Below, piece by piece: positions 8,772-17,188 of a stretch of 30,716 nt of DNA (the stretch's first letter is position 1; every line of letters begins with the position of its first letter). The stretch spans positions 1-30,716 of the forward strand of contig WFZM01000043.1 of assembly GCA_015489565.1 (NCBI GenBank). The letters run 5' to 3'. The position numbers and the translations under genes were made by a program. Under the pieces are notes generated by a model, which did not search any database, was not told the DNA's origin, and saw only the letters and a program-made list of their open reading frames with translations. The DNA comes from Patescibacteria group bacterium (GTDB taxonomy: Bacteria > Patescibacteriota > Minisyncoccia > Phycocordibacterales > UBA2100).

Positions 8772-9731
8772 ATGAAAGTATATGTTACAAGAAGAATACC
8801 AGAAGTTGGTCTAAAATTATTGGAAGAAGCGGGTTTTGAGCTCAAGGTCTCAGAAAAAGACGGGGTTTTGAGTAAGGAAGAACTGCTTGCCGAGTTAAGA
8901 AGTTTTCAGCCGGAGGCGTTGCTTTGCCTTCTTACAGACACCATAGACGCGGAAGTCTTTGATGCCGCACCTATCAAAATCTGCGCCACTTATTCGGTAG
9001 GATTTAATCACATAGACCTTAAGGCGGCAAAAGAAAGAGGTATTGTCGTTACGCATACGCCGGGAGTCTTGACCGATGCGGTAGCCGAGTTTACATCTGC
9101 GGCCATATTTAGCCTTGCAAAGCGTATAGTTGAGGCGGATAAATTTACTCGCGCAGGTAAATATAAGGGCTGGGAGCCAACTCTTTTGCTTGGCATGGAG
9201 CTGAAAGGAAAGGTGCTCGGCGTACTTGGCGCAGGGCGCATAGGAACGCGCGTAGCGCAAATAATGCATGCTATGGGACTTAAAGTCCTGTACTACGACA
9301 TAGCACACAATGAGACGCTGGACAAGATGGGTGCACAAATGGAAGACAAAGACACACTCCTTAAAAGGGCGGATATAGTAACAGTGCATGTACCGCTTCT
9401 TGATTCCACTAGACACTTTTTATCTGAAAAGGAGTTTCAAATGATGAAGGATAGCGCACTGCTTATAAACACTTCGCGTGGGCCGGTAATAGATGAACAG
9501 GCGCTTGTACAAGCCCTTACAACAGGGCAAATCGCCGGAGCTTTCTTAGATGTTTTTGAAAACGAACCGGAGATAAACCCGGCCTTAAAAGAGATGGATA
9601 ATGTTATATTAACACCTCATATAGCAAGCGCCACTCGCGAGACTCGTGACAAGATGTCAGAGATGGCCGGACAGAGTATTGTAGATTTTGCAAACGGCAA
9701 AACACCGGAGCATGTGGTGTCGCTTGACTAA
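8772..9731 (+). CDS. D-isomer 2-hydroxyacid dehydrogenase (glyoxylate/hydroxypyruvate reductase type)
   Basis: A 319-residue NAD(P)-dependent dehydrogenase that interconverts 2-oxo and D-2-hydroxy acids such as glyoxylate/glycolate or hydroxypyruvate/D-glycerate. The Rossmann motif GAGRIG lies at 153-158. The catalytic triad is Arg236 (INTSRGPVID), Glu265 (FENEPEINP) and His283 (LTPHIASAT). ATYSVGFNHID (72-82) is the substrate-loop signature. The overall pattern is closest to glyoxylate reductase/D-glycerate dehydrogenase rather than the serine-pathway SerA, because no ACT domain follows. It is the last gene of the sugar-phosphate cluster, 20 bases after the aldolase stop, and a new promoter follows it. 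The exact substrate is not determined. Confidence 0.9.
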   Translation: MKVYVTRRIPEVGLKLLEEAGFELKVSEKDGVLSKEELLAELRSFQPEALLCLLTDTIDAEVFDAAPIKICATYSVGFNHIDLKAAKERGIVVTHTPGVLTDAVAEFTSAAIFSLAKRIVEADKFTRAGKYKGWEPTLLLGMELKGKVLGVLGAGRIGTRVAQIMHAMGLKVLYYDIAHNETLDKMGAQMEDKDTLLKRADIVTVHVPLLDSTRHFLSEKEFQMMKDSALLINTSRGPVIDEQALVQALTTGQIAGAFLDVFENEPEINPALKEMDNVILTPHIASATRETRDKMSEMAGQSIVDFANGKTPEHVVSLD

Positions 9732-9734
9732 GTT

Positions 9735-9762
9735 TTGCGTATTTGCAAAGATGGCGTATAAT
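9735..9762 (+). promoter_or_regulatory. Sigma70-type promoter for the lemA cluster
   Basis: TTGCGT (9735-9740) and a perfect TATAAT (9757-9762) are separated by 16 bases, right after the dehydrogenase stop. Transcription would start near 9769, leaving a leader of about 12 bases before the ATG at 9781, too short for a normal ribosome-binding site. Confidence 0.6.
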
Positions 9763-9780
9763 TGACTTATTAAAAATTAA

Positions 9781-10356
9781 ATGAATATGCTTATGATTTT
9801 ATATATAATTTTGGCTTTGCTACTTGCAGCACTGATATATGTAGTGTTTGCTTATAACAGCCTTGTAACTTGGCGCAACAGAGTAAAAGAGGCTTGGTCG
9901 GACATAGAAGTTCAACTCAAAAGAAGAATAGATTTAATCCCTAATCTTGTTGAGACTGTCAAGGCTTACGCTGCGCATGAATCACGTGTTTTTGAGGAGG
10001 TCACAAAGGCGCGCAGTCAGATGATGTCCGCTCAGAATCCTGAAGATTATGCAGAAGCTGACAATATGCTAACAGGAGCTTTGAAGTCACTTTTTGCCGT
10101 ATCGGAAAACTATCCGGAATTAAAAGCAAATGAGAATTTCCTAGAGCTGCAAAGGGAGTTGACAGATACAGAAAATAAAATTCAAGCCGCTCGCCGTTTT
10201 TATAACTCGGCAGTAATGGAATATAATACTCGCTTAGAGACGGTGCCGACAAACCTCATAGCTAACGCTTTTCATTTTGAAAAGGAGAAATTCTTTGAGC
10301 TATCAGAAGATGAGAAGGATAAGGCTCAAGATCCGGTCAAGGTGGACTTTAATTAA
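9781..10356 (+). CDS. lemA: LemA family membrane protein
   Basis: A 191-residue LemA protein: one N-terminal membrane segment (residues about 4-25) and a helical cytoplasmic domain. The family signature is plain: YNSLVTWRNRVKEAWSDIEVQLKRR (26-50) followed by LIPNLVETVKAYAAHE and, near the end, ARRFYNSAVMEYNTR and an FEKEKFFEL segment. The biochemical role of LemA is unsettled; it often sits beside HtpX-type metalloproteases and is presumed to act in envelope proteostasis. Here HtpX is two genes downstream, with an aminopeptidase between. Three in-frame ATGs lie within the first 15 bases; the first is taken because it fits the promoter just upstream. Confidence 0.93.
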   Translation: MNMLMILYIILALLLAALIYVVFAYNSLVTWRNRVKEAWSDIEVQLKRRIDLIPNLVETVKAYAAHESRVFEEVTKARSQMMSAQNPEDYAEADNMLTGALKSLFAVSENYPELKANENFLELQRELTDTENKIQAARRFYNSAVMEYNTRLETVPTNLIANAFHFEKEKFFELSEDEKDKAQDPVKVDFN

Positions 10357-10361
10357 GGTAT

Positions 10362-11714
10362 ATGAAAATATTAAATAAAGCAAAAAAGGGCTCCAAAGAG
10401 CTGAGATTTTTCAAGGAGGATAAAGACAAAGTAAAAGATGCTATCAATATCAAACTGGAGCTTAAAGAAGGCAGGGAGCTTAGAGACATGCGTATCCTGT
10501 TTAGAGTAGCTATATCTAAGGCTAAATCCGAAGGGGCTTTGGATATCAGTTTGGATTTAGATAAATTGTCCGACTTAAGTGGGATTTCTGTAGACCAGCT
10601 AAGTCACGAGGCACTATACCAGAGTTTGATGGCGGATTATGTATTTGATAAATACAAGAGCAAAAAAGAAAAAAGAATAAAAAGCATGGCACTTCTGGGG
10701 GCAAACAAAAGGGTGCTGGATGAAGCACTAGCTCAGGCTAAGGCGCTGGAATACGCAAGAGAGCTATCTAATACGCCCGGAGCGGACATGACCCCCGAGC
10801 TTCTTTTGAAGGAGGCTAAAAAAATTGCCAAAAAGCACAAAAGCTTAAAACTTAAGGCATACGGCAGAAAAGAATTAAAAAAGATGGGAGCCGGTGCCCT
10901 TCTGGCGGTTGGTAGCGCATCAAAACATGAGCCAAAACTTATTGTGCTTGAATACAAGGCTACCAAGAAGAAAGCAACAGATATAGTATTTGTGGGTAAA
11001 GGAATTACCTTTGATACCGGTGGTCTGGATATCAAGCCCGCAGGAAAATTTAAAGATATGTTTCTTGACATGTCGGGTGCCGCAACCGTACTTGCTTTGG
11101 CCGATTTGCTTGCCGAAAGGAAGATAGAGAAAAACCTAGTCTTTATAATAGCGGCAGCTGAAAATGCGATAGGCTCGGAATCTTATAGGCCCGGAGATAT
11201 TATAAAGACGCTATCCGGCAAAACTGTAGAAGTTGGACATACAGACGCAGAGGGAAGATTGGTGCTGGCAGATGCTATTGCTTATGCCAAAAAATACAAA
11301 TCATCATTACTGGTCACTCTTGCAACCTTAACCGGAGCCGCGCTGGTTGCCCTGGGTCAAGAAGCTAATGCCATAATGAGCTCTGATGAGGAGTTCGCAT
11401 GGTTAGTCAGGGATTGGTCAGAAGAGTCCGGAGACTATAGCTGGCCACTGCCGCTTTGGCAAGAATACAGTAATATAATGCAGGGAACATTTGCAGACTT
11501 AAATAATATCCAAAACAAGGGAGGGCCGTACGGAGGCACTGTTACAGCCGGGGCATTTCTTTATGAATTTGCAAAGGAGTCTGCTGATATTTTTCTGCAT
11601 ATAGACATGGCGCCTCGCATGGAGGCCGGACCGAATGATGCCCTGCCAAAGACGGGCGGAGCTTTGGGCGGACCCTTGAGGTTGCTTTATGATATCGTCC
11701 AAAAAAGAGCGTAA
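10362..11714 (+). CDS. pepA: Leucyl aminopeptidase, M17 family
   Basis: A 450-residue cytosolic metallo-aminopeptidase that removes N-terminal residues from peptides, recycling amino acids. All metal and catalytic residues of the M17 family are visible with the spacing of bovine lens aminopeptidase: Lys213 and Asp218 in VGKGITFDTGG, Lys225 in GGLDIKP, Asp236 in LDMSGAA, and Asp295, Glu297 and Arg299 in HTDAEGRL. The usual NTDAEGRL motif reads HTDAEGRL here. The N-terminal domain (about 1-130) is Lys-rich and poorly conserved, as in many members. The gene lies 5 bases after lemA and 3 bases before htpX; an AAGG in the lemA stop region may serve as a weak ribosome-binding site. Confidence 0.92.
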   Translation: MKILNKAKKGSKELRFFKEDKDKVKDAINIKLELKEGRELRDMRILFRVAISKAKSEGALDISLDLDKLSDLSGISVDQLSHEALYQSLMADYVFDKYKSKKEKRIKSMALLGANKRVLDEALAQAKALEYARELSNTPGADMTPELLLKEAKKIAKKHKSLKLKAYGRKELKKMGAGALLAVGSASKHEPKLIVLEYKATKKKATDIVFVGKGITFDTGGLDIKPAGKFKDMFLDMSGAATVLALADLLAERKIEKNLVFIIAAAENAIGSESYRPGDIIKTLSGKTVEVGHTDAEGRLVLADAIAYAKKYKSSLLVTLATLTGAALVALGQEANAIMSSDEEFAWLVRDWSEESGDYSWPLPLWQEYSNIMQGTFADLNNIQNKGGPYGGTVTAGAFLYEFAKESADIFLHIDMAPRMEAGPNDALPKTGGALGGPLRLLYDIVQKRA

Positions 11715-11717
11715 AAA

Positions 11718-12617
11718 ATGGCAAATATTTACACAAATATAGAAAAAAATAAATGGAAGACCGCATTTTTGATGCTGGGCTTTACGGCATTTATTATGCT
11801 GGTGGCTTACTTGATTGCAAGTTATCTAAATAATGAATCCATTTTATATTTTGCAGGACTGGGGGCTTTACTTGCAAATGCAAGTTCTTTTTGGTTTTCC
11901 GACAAAATAGCCTTGTCATCTGCCGGTGCAAGGCCGGCAGATGAAAAACAATACAAGGAATTGCATCGCATGGTGGAGAATTTGGCTATAACGGCTGGTT
12001 TGCCAAAGCCTCGAGTTTATATTATAGACGATACGGCTCCCAATGCTTTTGCCACCGGTCGCGACCCAAAGCATGCCGCTATCGCAGTCACTTCCGGACT
12101 TCTTGAAAGATTAGAGAAGTCCGAGCTTGAAGGGGTTATAGCGCATGAGTTGTCTCACATAGCTAACAGAGATATACTTATTATGTCTGTTGCCGTTGTT
12201 TTGCTCGGTTTTTTAGCTATGCTGACTGACACGGCTATGCGCTTGGCTGCCTTTTCAGGCTCTGACAGAGAATCCAAAAACCCTATCACTTTGTGGCTTT
12301 GGATTATAGTTATAATATTAGCGCCCATTATAGCGCAGTTAATGCAACTGGCGATATCTCGCAGAAGAGAATTCCAGGCTGATAGCTCTGCAGTTTTGCT
12401 TACCAGATATCCGGAAGGTCTGGCGAATGCTTTGCGCAAGATATCAAATTACAAAATGCCAATGAAAAGGGCGTCTGCGGCAACAGCGCATCTTTTTATA
12501 TCTAACCCTTTCGGCGATGGGTCCGGATCTAGATTGGGGTCAAAAATTGCCAACCTTTTCTCTACGCACCCGCCAGTAGAAGAGAGGATAAAGGCAATAA
12601 TGTCAGTTTCAAGATGA
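11718..12617 (+). CDS. htpX: HtpX-like membrane zinc metalloprotease (M48)
   Basis: A 299-residue membrane protease that cuts misfolded membrane proteins at the cytoplasmic face. Two N-terminal membrane segments (about 17-37 and 41-60) are followed by the zinc motif HELSH (143-147), two more hydrophobic helices (about 152-172 and 191-213), and the third zinc ligand Glu218 in RRREFQADSSA. FATGRDPKHAAIAVTSGLL (111-129) and the terminal FSTHPPVEERI are family hallmarks. Length fits the family. It closes the lemA-pepA-htpX cluster, and converges on a minus-strand gene whose stop is 3 bases from its own TGA. Confidence 0.94.
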   Translation: MANIYTNIEKNKWKTAFLMLGFTAFIMLVAYLIASYLNNESILYFAGLGALLANASSFWFSDKIALSSAGARPADEKQYKELHRMVENLAITAGLPKPRVYIIDDTAPNAFATGRDPKHAAIAVTSGLLERLEKSELEGVIAHELSHIANRDILIMSVAVVLLGFLAMLTDTAMRLAAFSGSDRESKNPITLWLWIIVIILAPIIAQLMQLAISRRREFQADSSAVLLTRYPEGLANALRKISNYKMPMKRASAATAHLFISNPFGDGSGSRLGSKIANLFSTHPPVEERIKAIMSVSR

Positions 12618-12620
12618 TAA

Positions 12621-12953
12621 TTATCTTTGAAATATCATATCTACCTGATTAAGTTCAAGTTCATGTATTTTTATATTGGCGCCTTGGAATTCTGTCATAA
12701 GTACCTTAGACTTTTCTTTGCTACGATAAATCGAAATTTCAGCAAACTCATTAGCATGCGACTTTTTTATATTTTCCAACAAGTTTAATACTTCGTACTC
12801 CTCGTTGTTTTGAAATAGAATATTAATCACGGCAAAATCCGGACCGATATGAATTTTGACAAGTACACGAGACTCGTTATTTATACGCTCGGCAATTGTT
12901 TTCACAGAATTTTTAAAAGCCTCAATCTGAGATATATGTGCTAAGTTTTCCAT
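12621..12953 (-). CDS. Unrecognised 110-residue protein
   Basis: I do not recognise this protein. It is 110 residues, mostly charged and helical/strand-like, with no signal peptide, membrane segment or cysteine. The pattern (short amphipathic segments such as VLVKIHIGPDFAVINILF and KVLMTEFQGANIKIHELEL) suggests a small alpha/beta fold. Support for it being real: it fills the gap to htpX exactly (stop codons 3 bases apart), and upstream on the minus strand an extended -10 (TGC then TATAAG, bases 12961-12969) ends only 7 bases before the ATG, with AAGG next to the start. That would give a nearly leaderless message. It stands alone on its strand, with tRNA-Ser(GGA) diverging from it. Confidence 0.6.
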   Translation of the reverse strand: MENLAHISQIEAFKNSVKTIAERINNESRVLVKIHIGPDFAVINILFQNNEEYEVLNLLENIKKSHANEFAEISIYRSKEKSKVLMTEFQGANIKIHELELNQVDMIFQR

Positions 12954-13084
12954 GCCTTAACTTATAGCATCAAAATGCTTTTTGAGCAAATTTTGAATAT
13001 CTCAATTTTTTTGTTAATATTTCTTTGCCCGTTGGGCAGCTAAGAGTTCCAGGTTCATAGATTTTCAGTATTTACTTGCCCTAT

Positions 13085-13257
13085 AGGGCAACAAATACGA
13101 CCGAAGGGAGTATATTTGGTGAGGTGGCGGAGTGGAAGAAAATGTATCTGCTTACATTTTCTTCCGAAGCGAAGCGGAGGTGGCAAGCACGACGCCACCG
13201 TCCCGCAGGGCAACAAATACGACCGAAGGGAGTATATTTGGTGAGGTGGCGGAGTGG
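13085..13257 (+). repeat. 51-bp direct repeat carrying the 5' end of tRNA-Ser(GGA), flanking a 71-bp hairpin insert
   Basis: Bases 13085-13135 and 13207-13257 are identical over 51 bp. The downstream copy is the 33 bp leader plus first 18 bp of tRNA-Ser(GGA); the upstream copy therefore contains an orphan tRNA 5' end at 13118-13135. Between them lie 71 bp containing a perfect 13-bp-arm hairpin (13134-13165), a GAAGCGAA motif (13166-13173) and a second hairpin with arms GGTGGC/GCCACC (about 13178-13198). The upstream copy starts inside a palindrome, TTGCCC-TATA-GGGCAA (13077-13092). The picture fits insertion of a small element in the D-arm with the tRNA rebuilt downstream, or a slippage duplication. 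The remaining upstream gap (12954-13076) shows only another TGCCC/GGGCA hairpin near 13027. Confidence 0.9.
13134..13165 (+). other. Hairpin with loop TCTGCT (recurring tRNA-linked motif)
   Basis: Thirteen-base arms GGAAGAAAATGTA and TACATTTTCTTCC pair perfectly around the loop TCTGCT, and GAAGCGAA follows at 13166. The same loop pattern and follower occur near tRNA-Gly (26796-26832) and tRNA-Arg (27419-27455), with different but equally complementary arms. Confidence 0.75.
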
Positions 13258-13324
13258 TTGAACGCGCACGCTTGGAAAGCGTGTGTAGCGCAAGCTACCG
13301 CGGGTTCGAATCCCGCCCTCACCG
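13240..13324 (+). tRNA. tRNA-Ser (anticodon GGA)
   Basis: An 85-nt class II tRNA. The acceptor GGTGAGG pairs with CCTCACC, and G is the discriminator. The anticodon arm is CACGC, loop TTGGAAA, GCGTG, giving anticodon GGA (codons UCC/UCU). A long variable arm (GTAGC-GCAA-GCTAC) marks it as serine. The T arm is GCGGG, TTCGAAT, CCCGC. CCA is not encoded. A truncated copy of its first 18 bases lies 122 bp upstream. Confidence 0.96.
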
Positions 13325-13330
13325 CATCAG

Positions 13331-13357
13331 AAAAAGGCTCTAAAAAAGAGCCTTTTT
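13331..13357 (+). terminator. Intrinsic terminator after tRNA-Ser(GGA)
   Basis: Arms AAAAAGGCTC and GAGCCTTTTT (10 bp) around a TAAAAAA loop, ending in a T run, 6 bases after the tRNA. Bases 13358-13508 hold no gene; the only thing seen is an A/T-rich stretch near 13490-13505 that could hold the mscS promoter. Confidence 0.85.
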
Positions 13358-13508
13358 ATAGTTTATAAGTTTTTTCCGAATAAAGCTTAGCTTTAAATGC
13401 AATATATAAACTGATGTGCTACAAAATATACTCTAAGTAATTTTACAACAACTTGGGTGTTCAGCTTTAGATTTAGCGACTTTTTGATTTTTATGATAAT
13501 ATATTCAT

Positions 13509-14579
13509 ATGGATTATATAAAGTTAATGGAATATATATCGCAGGTTTTGCAAAATTCTTATTTGCTGACCCTAACGCTTTTTGTAATCTCAGTGTTTTT
13601 AGCCGCTGTTTTTGGTCCGGTTTTATTGTGGTTGGCTGAGAAGTTAAGCAGTAATACCAAAAACGAAGTGGATGATAAAATTTTCAAGATAATAAAAAAG
13701 CCTGTTCTTTGGTCTATAGGCCTGCTTTTGTTTATGTTGCTTATTCAAGTTTATCTGCCTGACCAAATTATTAAAAAGTATGTATTTAAAATAGCTTTGA
13801 GCGTATTGATATTAAGTTGGGTACATCCTCTGTCTCGGATTTCTGCCCTGTTTTTACGCGCCTTTTCTTTAACAAAGCGTTCTTTTATAAAGCAGACAAC
13901 ATTGCCTTTGTTTATCAATTTGTCCACCATTTTAATTTGGTCTCTTGCGGTTTATTTTGCATTTTTGATATGGGGCATTTCACTTACGGCATGGCTGGCT
14001 TCCGCCGGAATAGTCGGTATAGCGGTCGGCTTTGCGGCAAAGGATACCTTGGCTAACTTGATTTCCGGAATATTCATTTTGGCGGATGCTCCATATAAGG
14101 TTGGGGATATAATCGTTCTTGATAGTGGAGAAAAAGGAGAGGTAATTCATGTAGGTTTACGCTCTACAAGAATAAAAACTTTTGATGGAGTAGAGATAAC
14201 GATACCCAATGCAAATATGGGAAACAGTAAAATAGTCAACGAAACAGGTACTCATATAAATAAAAAAGTGCGTTTGCGTATTCCGGTGTCCATATCCTAC
14301 AATGACTCACCCGAGGAAGCAGAGAAAATCCTATTGGATATAGCAGACAGCTTTGATGATGTCTGCAAGGATCCAAAGGCGCAAGTGCGTTTTATTGCTT
14401 TTGGGCCATCAAGTTTGGATATGGAGCTGAGAGTTTGGCTGGAGGAGCCGGCGCATAAAGGCAAGGCACTGGATAAATTCAACAGAGAAATTCTAAAGCG
14501 CTTCCGAGAGGCGGATATAGAGATACCATATAACAAGATGGATATCTATATAAAAGAGCATAATTCTAAAGATGATTAA
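13509..14579 (+). CDS. Small-conductance mechanosensitive channel, MscS family
   Basis: A 356-residue inner-membrane channel that opens under membrane tension to release solutes during osmotic downshock. Hydrophobic segments lie at about 18-42, 65-82, 92-118 and 136-156, followed by the pore helix WLASAGIVGIAVGFAAKDTL (162-181) and ANLISGIFIL, the glycine/alanine-rich TM3 signature of MscS. The beta domain carries YKVGDIIVLDSGEKGEV and TIPNANMGNSKIVN (231-244), the classic 'IPN' motif. The C-terminal alpha/beta vestibule is complete. It starts a co-directional run; its stop codon overlaps the start of thiI. Confidence 0.93.
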   Translation: MDYIKLMEYISQVLQNSYLLTLTLFVISVFLAAVFGPVLLWLAEKLSSNTKNEVDDKIFKIIKKPVLWSIGLLLFMLLIQVYLPDQIIKKYVFKIALSVLILSWVHPLSRISALFLRAFSLTKRSFIKQTTLPLFINLSTILIWSLAVYFAFLIWGISLTAWLASAGIVGIAVGFAAKDTLANLISGIFILADAPYKVGDIIVLDSGEKGEVIHVGLRSTRIKTFDGVEITIPNANMGNSKIVNETGTHINKKVRLRIPVSISYNDSPEEAEKILLDIADSFDDVCKDPKAQVRFIAFGPSSLDMELRVWLEEPAHKGKALDKFNREILKRFREADIEIPYNKMDIYIKEHNSKDD

Positions 14580-15747
14580 AATGAATAAAGCCAAAATAGT
14601 TCTGCATTACGATGAAATAGCCCTAAAAGGAAATAACCGGTCATATTTTGAGAAGGCTCTGGTCTCAAATCTACGTCATTTCTTTAAGTCAAAAAATATA
14701 AGGCTTGAGGTGGAGCGCAGCTGGGGCAGAATATTTGCCAAAGGAGATATATCAGAGGAGCTTTTTGAGAGTATTAAATTTAATTTAAAAAGGTTCCCCG
14801 GTATTTCTTCCTTTGGGCTTGCCCATAGTATGCCTTTAGACATGTCAAACGCCGAGGATTTGGCCAAATACTTTGCCGCTTTACTGGGAGAGAAGTCTTT
14901 TCGTGTAAGCGCTAAAAGAGTTAATAAATCTTTCCCCAAAAGTTCACAAGATTTTGAGCGAGAATTTGGTGCCTTAGTTTACAAAGCTGCTAAAGAGCCC
15001 AAAGTGTCCATGAAGAATTTTGATCTTGAATTTTTTGCCGAGATACTGGATAAAGAAATATTGCTTTATGTTAAAGAAAAAGGTCTGGGCGGTCTTCCAA
15101 GTGGCAGCTCCGGCAAAGCCGTCTCACTTTTGTCGGCGGGATTTGACTCTCCGGTGGCTAGTTTTCTCTTGCAAAAACGCGGAGTAAGAGTATTCCCACT
15201 TCATTTCCATGCTTCAGAGAAAACAGGTAAAGAGCCGCTTGAGGCAGTAAAAGATTTAAGCAAGATTTTGTCTGAGTACCAGTCGGGAATGAAGCTGGCC
15301 GTTATTGATGTCTTTGAGATACAAAAGTATATAGCCAAAAATGCCCCGGAAAAGTTACGAATAGTATTGATAAGAAGAGTTTTTATGAGGCTGTCCAGCA
15401 GATATGCGGAGCAACTTGGAGCCTTGGCATTAATTACCGGAGAAAGTGTAGGACAGGTCGCAAGTCAAACTCTGGAAAATATCATTGCCAGCAATGAAGC
15501 AGCATCTTTACCAGTTTTAAGACCTCTGTCCGGTCTTAATAAAAATGAAATTATAGACATTGCCAGATTTATAGGAACAGAAGAGATATCTTCCAGGCCA
15601 TGTGAGGATACCTGCAGTCTTTTCTTGCCTAAATTTCCCGAGACTAAAGCCAAGATGAAAGAGGTCTTAAAAGCAGAGGAGAATCTAAGCGAACTTACTG
15701 AACTGGAAGAGAAGGCTTATACCGCTATGGAGACTTTTAACTTCTAA
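14572..15747 (+). CDS. thiI: tRNA 4-thiouridine synthase ThiI (short form, no rhodanese domain)
   Basis: A 391-residue enzyme that adenylates and thiolates U8 of tRNA (it can also serve thiamine biosynthesis in other bacteria). The N-terminal ferredoxin-like/THUMP region (1-165) begins with VLHYDEIALKGNNR. The PP-loop is SAGFDS (188-193) instead of the usual SGG.DS. ITGESVGQVASQT (288-300) and RPCEDTCSLFLP (342-353) are family motifs; the latter has two cysteines (344, 348). There is no C-terminal rhodanese domain, as in Bacillus-type ThiI, so sulfur must come from a separate cysteine desulfurase not seen here. The start at 14572 overlaps the mscS stop; ATG 14581 is an equally good start. Confidence 0.92.
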   Translation: MIKMNKAKIVLHYDEIALKGNNRSYFEKALVSNLRHFFKSKNIRLEVERSWGRIFAKGDISEELFESIKFNLKRFPGISSFGLAHSMPLDMSNAEDLAKYFAALLGEKSFRVSAKRVNKSFPKSSQDFEREFGALVYKAAKEPKVSMKNFDLEFFAEILDKEILLYVKEKGLGGLPSGSSGKAVSLLSAGFDSPVASFLLQKRGVRVFPLHFHASEKTGKEPLEAVKDLSKILSEYQSGMKLAVIDVFEIQKYIAKNAPEKLRIVLIRRVFMRLSSRYAEQLGALALITGESVGQVASQTLENIIASNEAASLPVLRPLSGLNKNEIIDIARFIGTEEISSRPCEDTCSLFLPKFPETKAKMKEVLKAEENLSELTELEEKAYTAMETFNF

Positions 15748-15769
15748 CATTTTAGAAATTCGAGCTTTC

Positions 15770-16405
15770 ATGAAAATTTTAAATAAAATACTTTTTTACT
15801 TTTTTGCGACTTTGTTTTTGCTCACAGCTGTATTTATTTTTACCGGACTTTATATAGGCAGTTATTATAATTCCAATGCCAAGACTGCCGGTGATTGTGC
15901 CGTGGTTTTTGGGGCGGCGGTAGAGCCCGACAAAAGTGCCTCGCAGTCTTTGCAAGACAGGTTAAACGCGGCTTATCGCCTTTATAAAGATTCTAAAGTA
16001 AAATGCATACTTGTATCCGGGGCCCCGTCCCCTTTTGGGGTGCACGAGACTGAGGTCATGAAGGATTTCTTGATTGAGCTAGGGGTAGATAAAAAAGATA
16101 TTAAAAGAGATACCTACGGTTTAAACACCTGCTACAGTTTAAAGAATTTGGATAAAAACAAATCATATATTTTGGTATCAAATGATTTTCATTTGGCGCG
16201 TATAGATTTTTTGGCAAGGAATTTTGGATTAAACTATTCTTTGCAACCGGCAAGACAAGATAAGGGGCCGTACATAAAGGAGGGTTACTTTCTTTTGCGC
16301 GAAATCGTTGCCAATATTTACTATAGAATGTTTTTTGACGGCTCTTGCGAGACAGGGCTAAAATGGCTCTCTGACAGGGTCTACAATATAGTGAACAGCT
16401 TATAA
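15770..16405 (+). CDS. DUF218/YdcF-SanA-like membrane-anchored protein
   Basis: A 211-residue protein with one N-terminal membrane segment (about 7-31) and an extracytoplasmic or membrane-proximal DUF218 domain. Characteristic motifs are CAVVFGAAV (43-51), LQDRLNAAYRLY (61-72), ILVSGAPS (80-87), the ETEVMKDFLIELGV helix (93-106) and ILVSNDFHLAR (134-144). In the family this fold is tied to envelope functions such as vancomycin resistance in SanA and cell-wall precursor handling in ElyC, but the reaction is not established. It lies 22 bases after thiI and 12 bases before a pseudouridine synthase gene, so they may share a message. Confidence 0.82.
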   Translation: MKILNKILFYFFATLFLLTAVFIFTGLYIGSYYNSNAKTAGDCAVVFGAAVEPDKSASQSLQDRLNAAYRLYKDSKVKCILVSGAPSPFGVHETEVMKDFLIELGVDKKDIKRDTYGLNTCYSLKNLDKNKSYILVSNDFHLARIDFLARNFGLNYSLQPARQDKGPYIKEGYFLLREIVANIYYRMFFDGSCETGLKWLSDRVYNIVNSL

Positions 16406-16417
16406 ATATTTTGAAAT

Positions 16418-17125
16418 ATGGAGCAGGAGATAAGAATAAACAAGTATCTAAGTGACAAAAAAATTTGCTCAAGACGCGAAGCCGACAGGCTTATAGAAAA
16501 GGGCATGATCCTTGTGAACGGAGAAAAAGCACAAATAGGACAAAAAGTATCAGCTGGCGACAAGATTGAGATAAAAGGAGGCGTAAAAAATATAAAGAAA
16601 AAATATAGGTATTATTTATATCATAAGCCCGTAGGTATCGTCTCTCACAAGACCGCCAAATGGCAAACTGAAGCACGTGAAGCGGCAAAGCTTCCTAGAG
16701 ACTTTGCTCCGGTAGGCAGACTGGACAGGGCCAGTTCCGGCCTTATGTTGCTTACAAATGATGGTAGGATAGTAAACAGACTTTTAAATCCCGACTTTGA
16801 GCACGAGAAAGAGTATATAGTGGAGTCCGATAAGGATTTTAAAGATAGGGATTTGCGAAAAATTGAAAAAGGTGTGGAAATAGAGGGCTACAAAACTAAA
16901 AAAGCCAAAACCGAGCGCATCTCGGCTCGTAAGATACGCATAATTTTAAAAGAAGGCAAGAAGCATCAAATACGCAGAATGCTGGCAGCTTTGGGTTATA
17001 CTACCAAATCTTTACACCGCGTGCGTATAGCCAATTTAAAGCTGGGTGCTTTAAAAGAGGGTGAAAAAAGAGAACTGAAAGACAAAGAAAAAAAGGATTT
17101 ATTGAGATCTCTTGATTTGCTATAA
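16418..17125 (+). CDS. Pseudouridine synthase, RsuA/RluB/RluF family
   Basis: A 235-residue enzyme that turns a specific uridine of rRNA into pseudouridine. The N-terminal S4 RNA-binding domain (5-52) reads RINKYLSDKKICSRREADRLI; YLYHKPVGIVS (67-77) starts the catalytic domain; GRLDRASSGLMLLTNDG (100-116) holds the catalytic Asp103; and KKHQIRRMLAALGY is the conserved C-terminal RNA-binding strand. The family members RsuA (16S), RluB, RluE and RluF (23S) cannot be separated from sequence alone. The start ATG at 16418 has no Shine-Dalgarno sequence. The C-terminus is very rich in Lys and Glu. Confidence 0.9.
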   Translation: MEQEIRINKYLSDKKICSRREADRLIEKGMILVNGEKAQIGQKVSAGDKIEIKGGVKNIKKKYRYYLYHKPVGIVSHKTAKWQTEAREAAKLPRDFAPVGRLDRASSGLMLLTNDGRIVNRLLNPDFEHEKEYIVESDKDFKDRDLRKIEKGVEIEGYKTKKAKTERISARKIRIILKEGKKHQIRRMLAALGYTTKSLHRVRIANLKLGALKEGEKRELKDKEKKDLLRSLDLL

Positions 17126-17188
17126 ACAGAATCCGGGACTAGTCAAGATATGACCGGAGTGTGGAATTGTTTTGCGTATTATAAATGC

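Noticed and set aside
13076..13368. Short open frames running through the duplicated leader and tRNA-Ser(GGA)
   Set aside because: They include the tRNA itself and the repeat; their sequences are translations of structural RNA.
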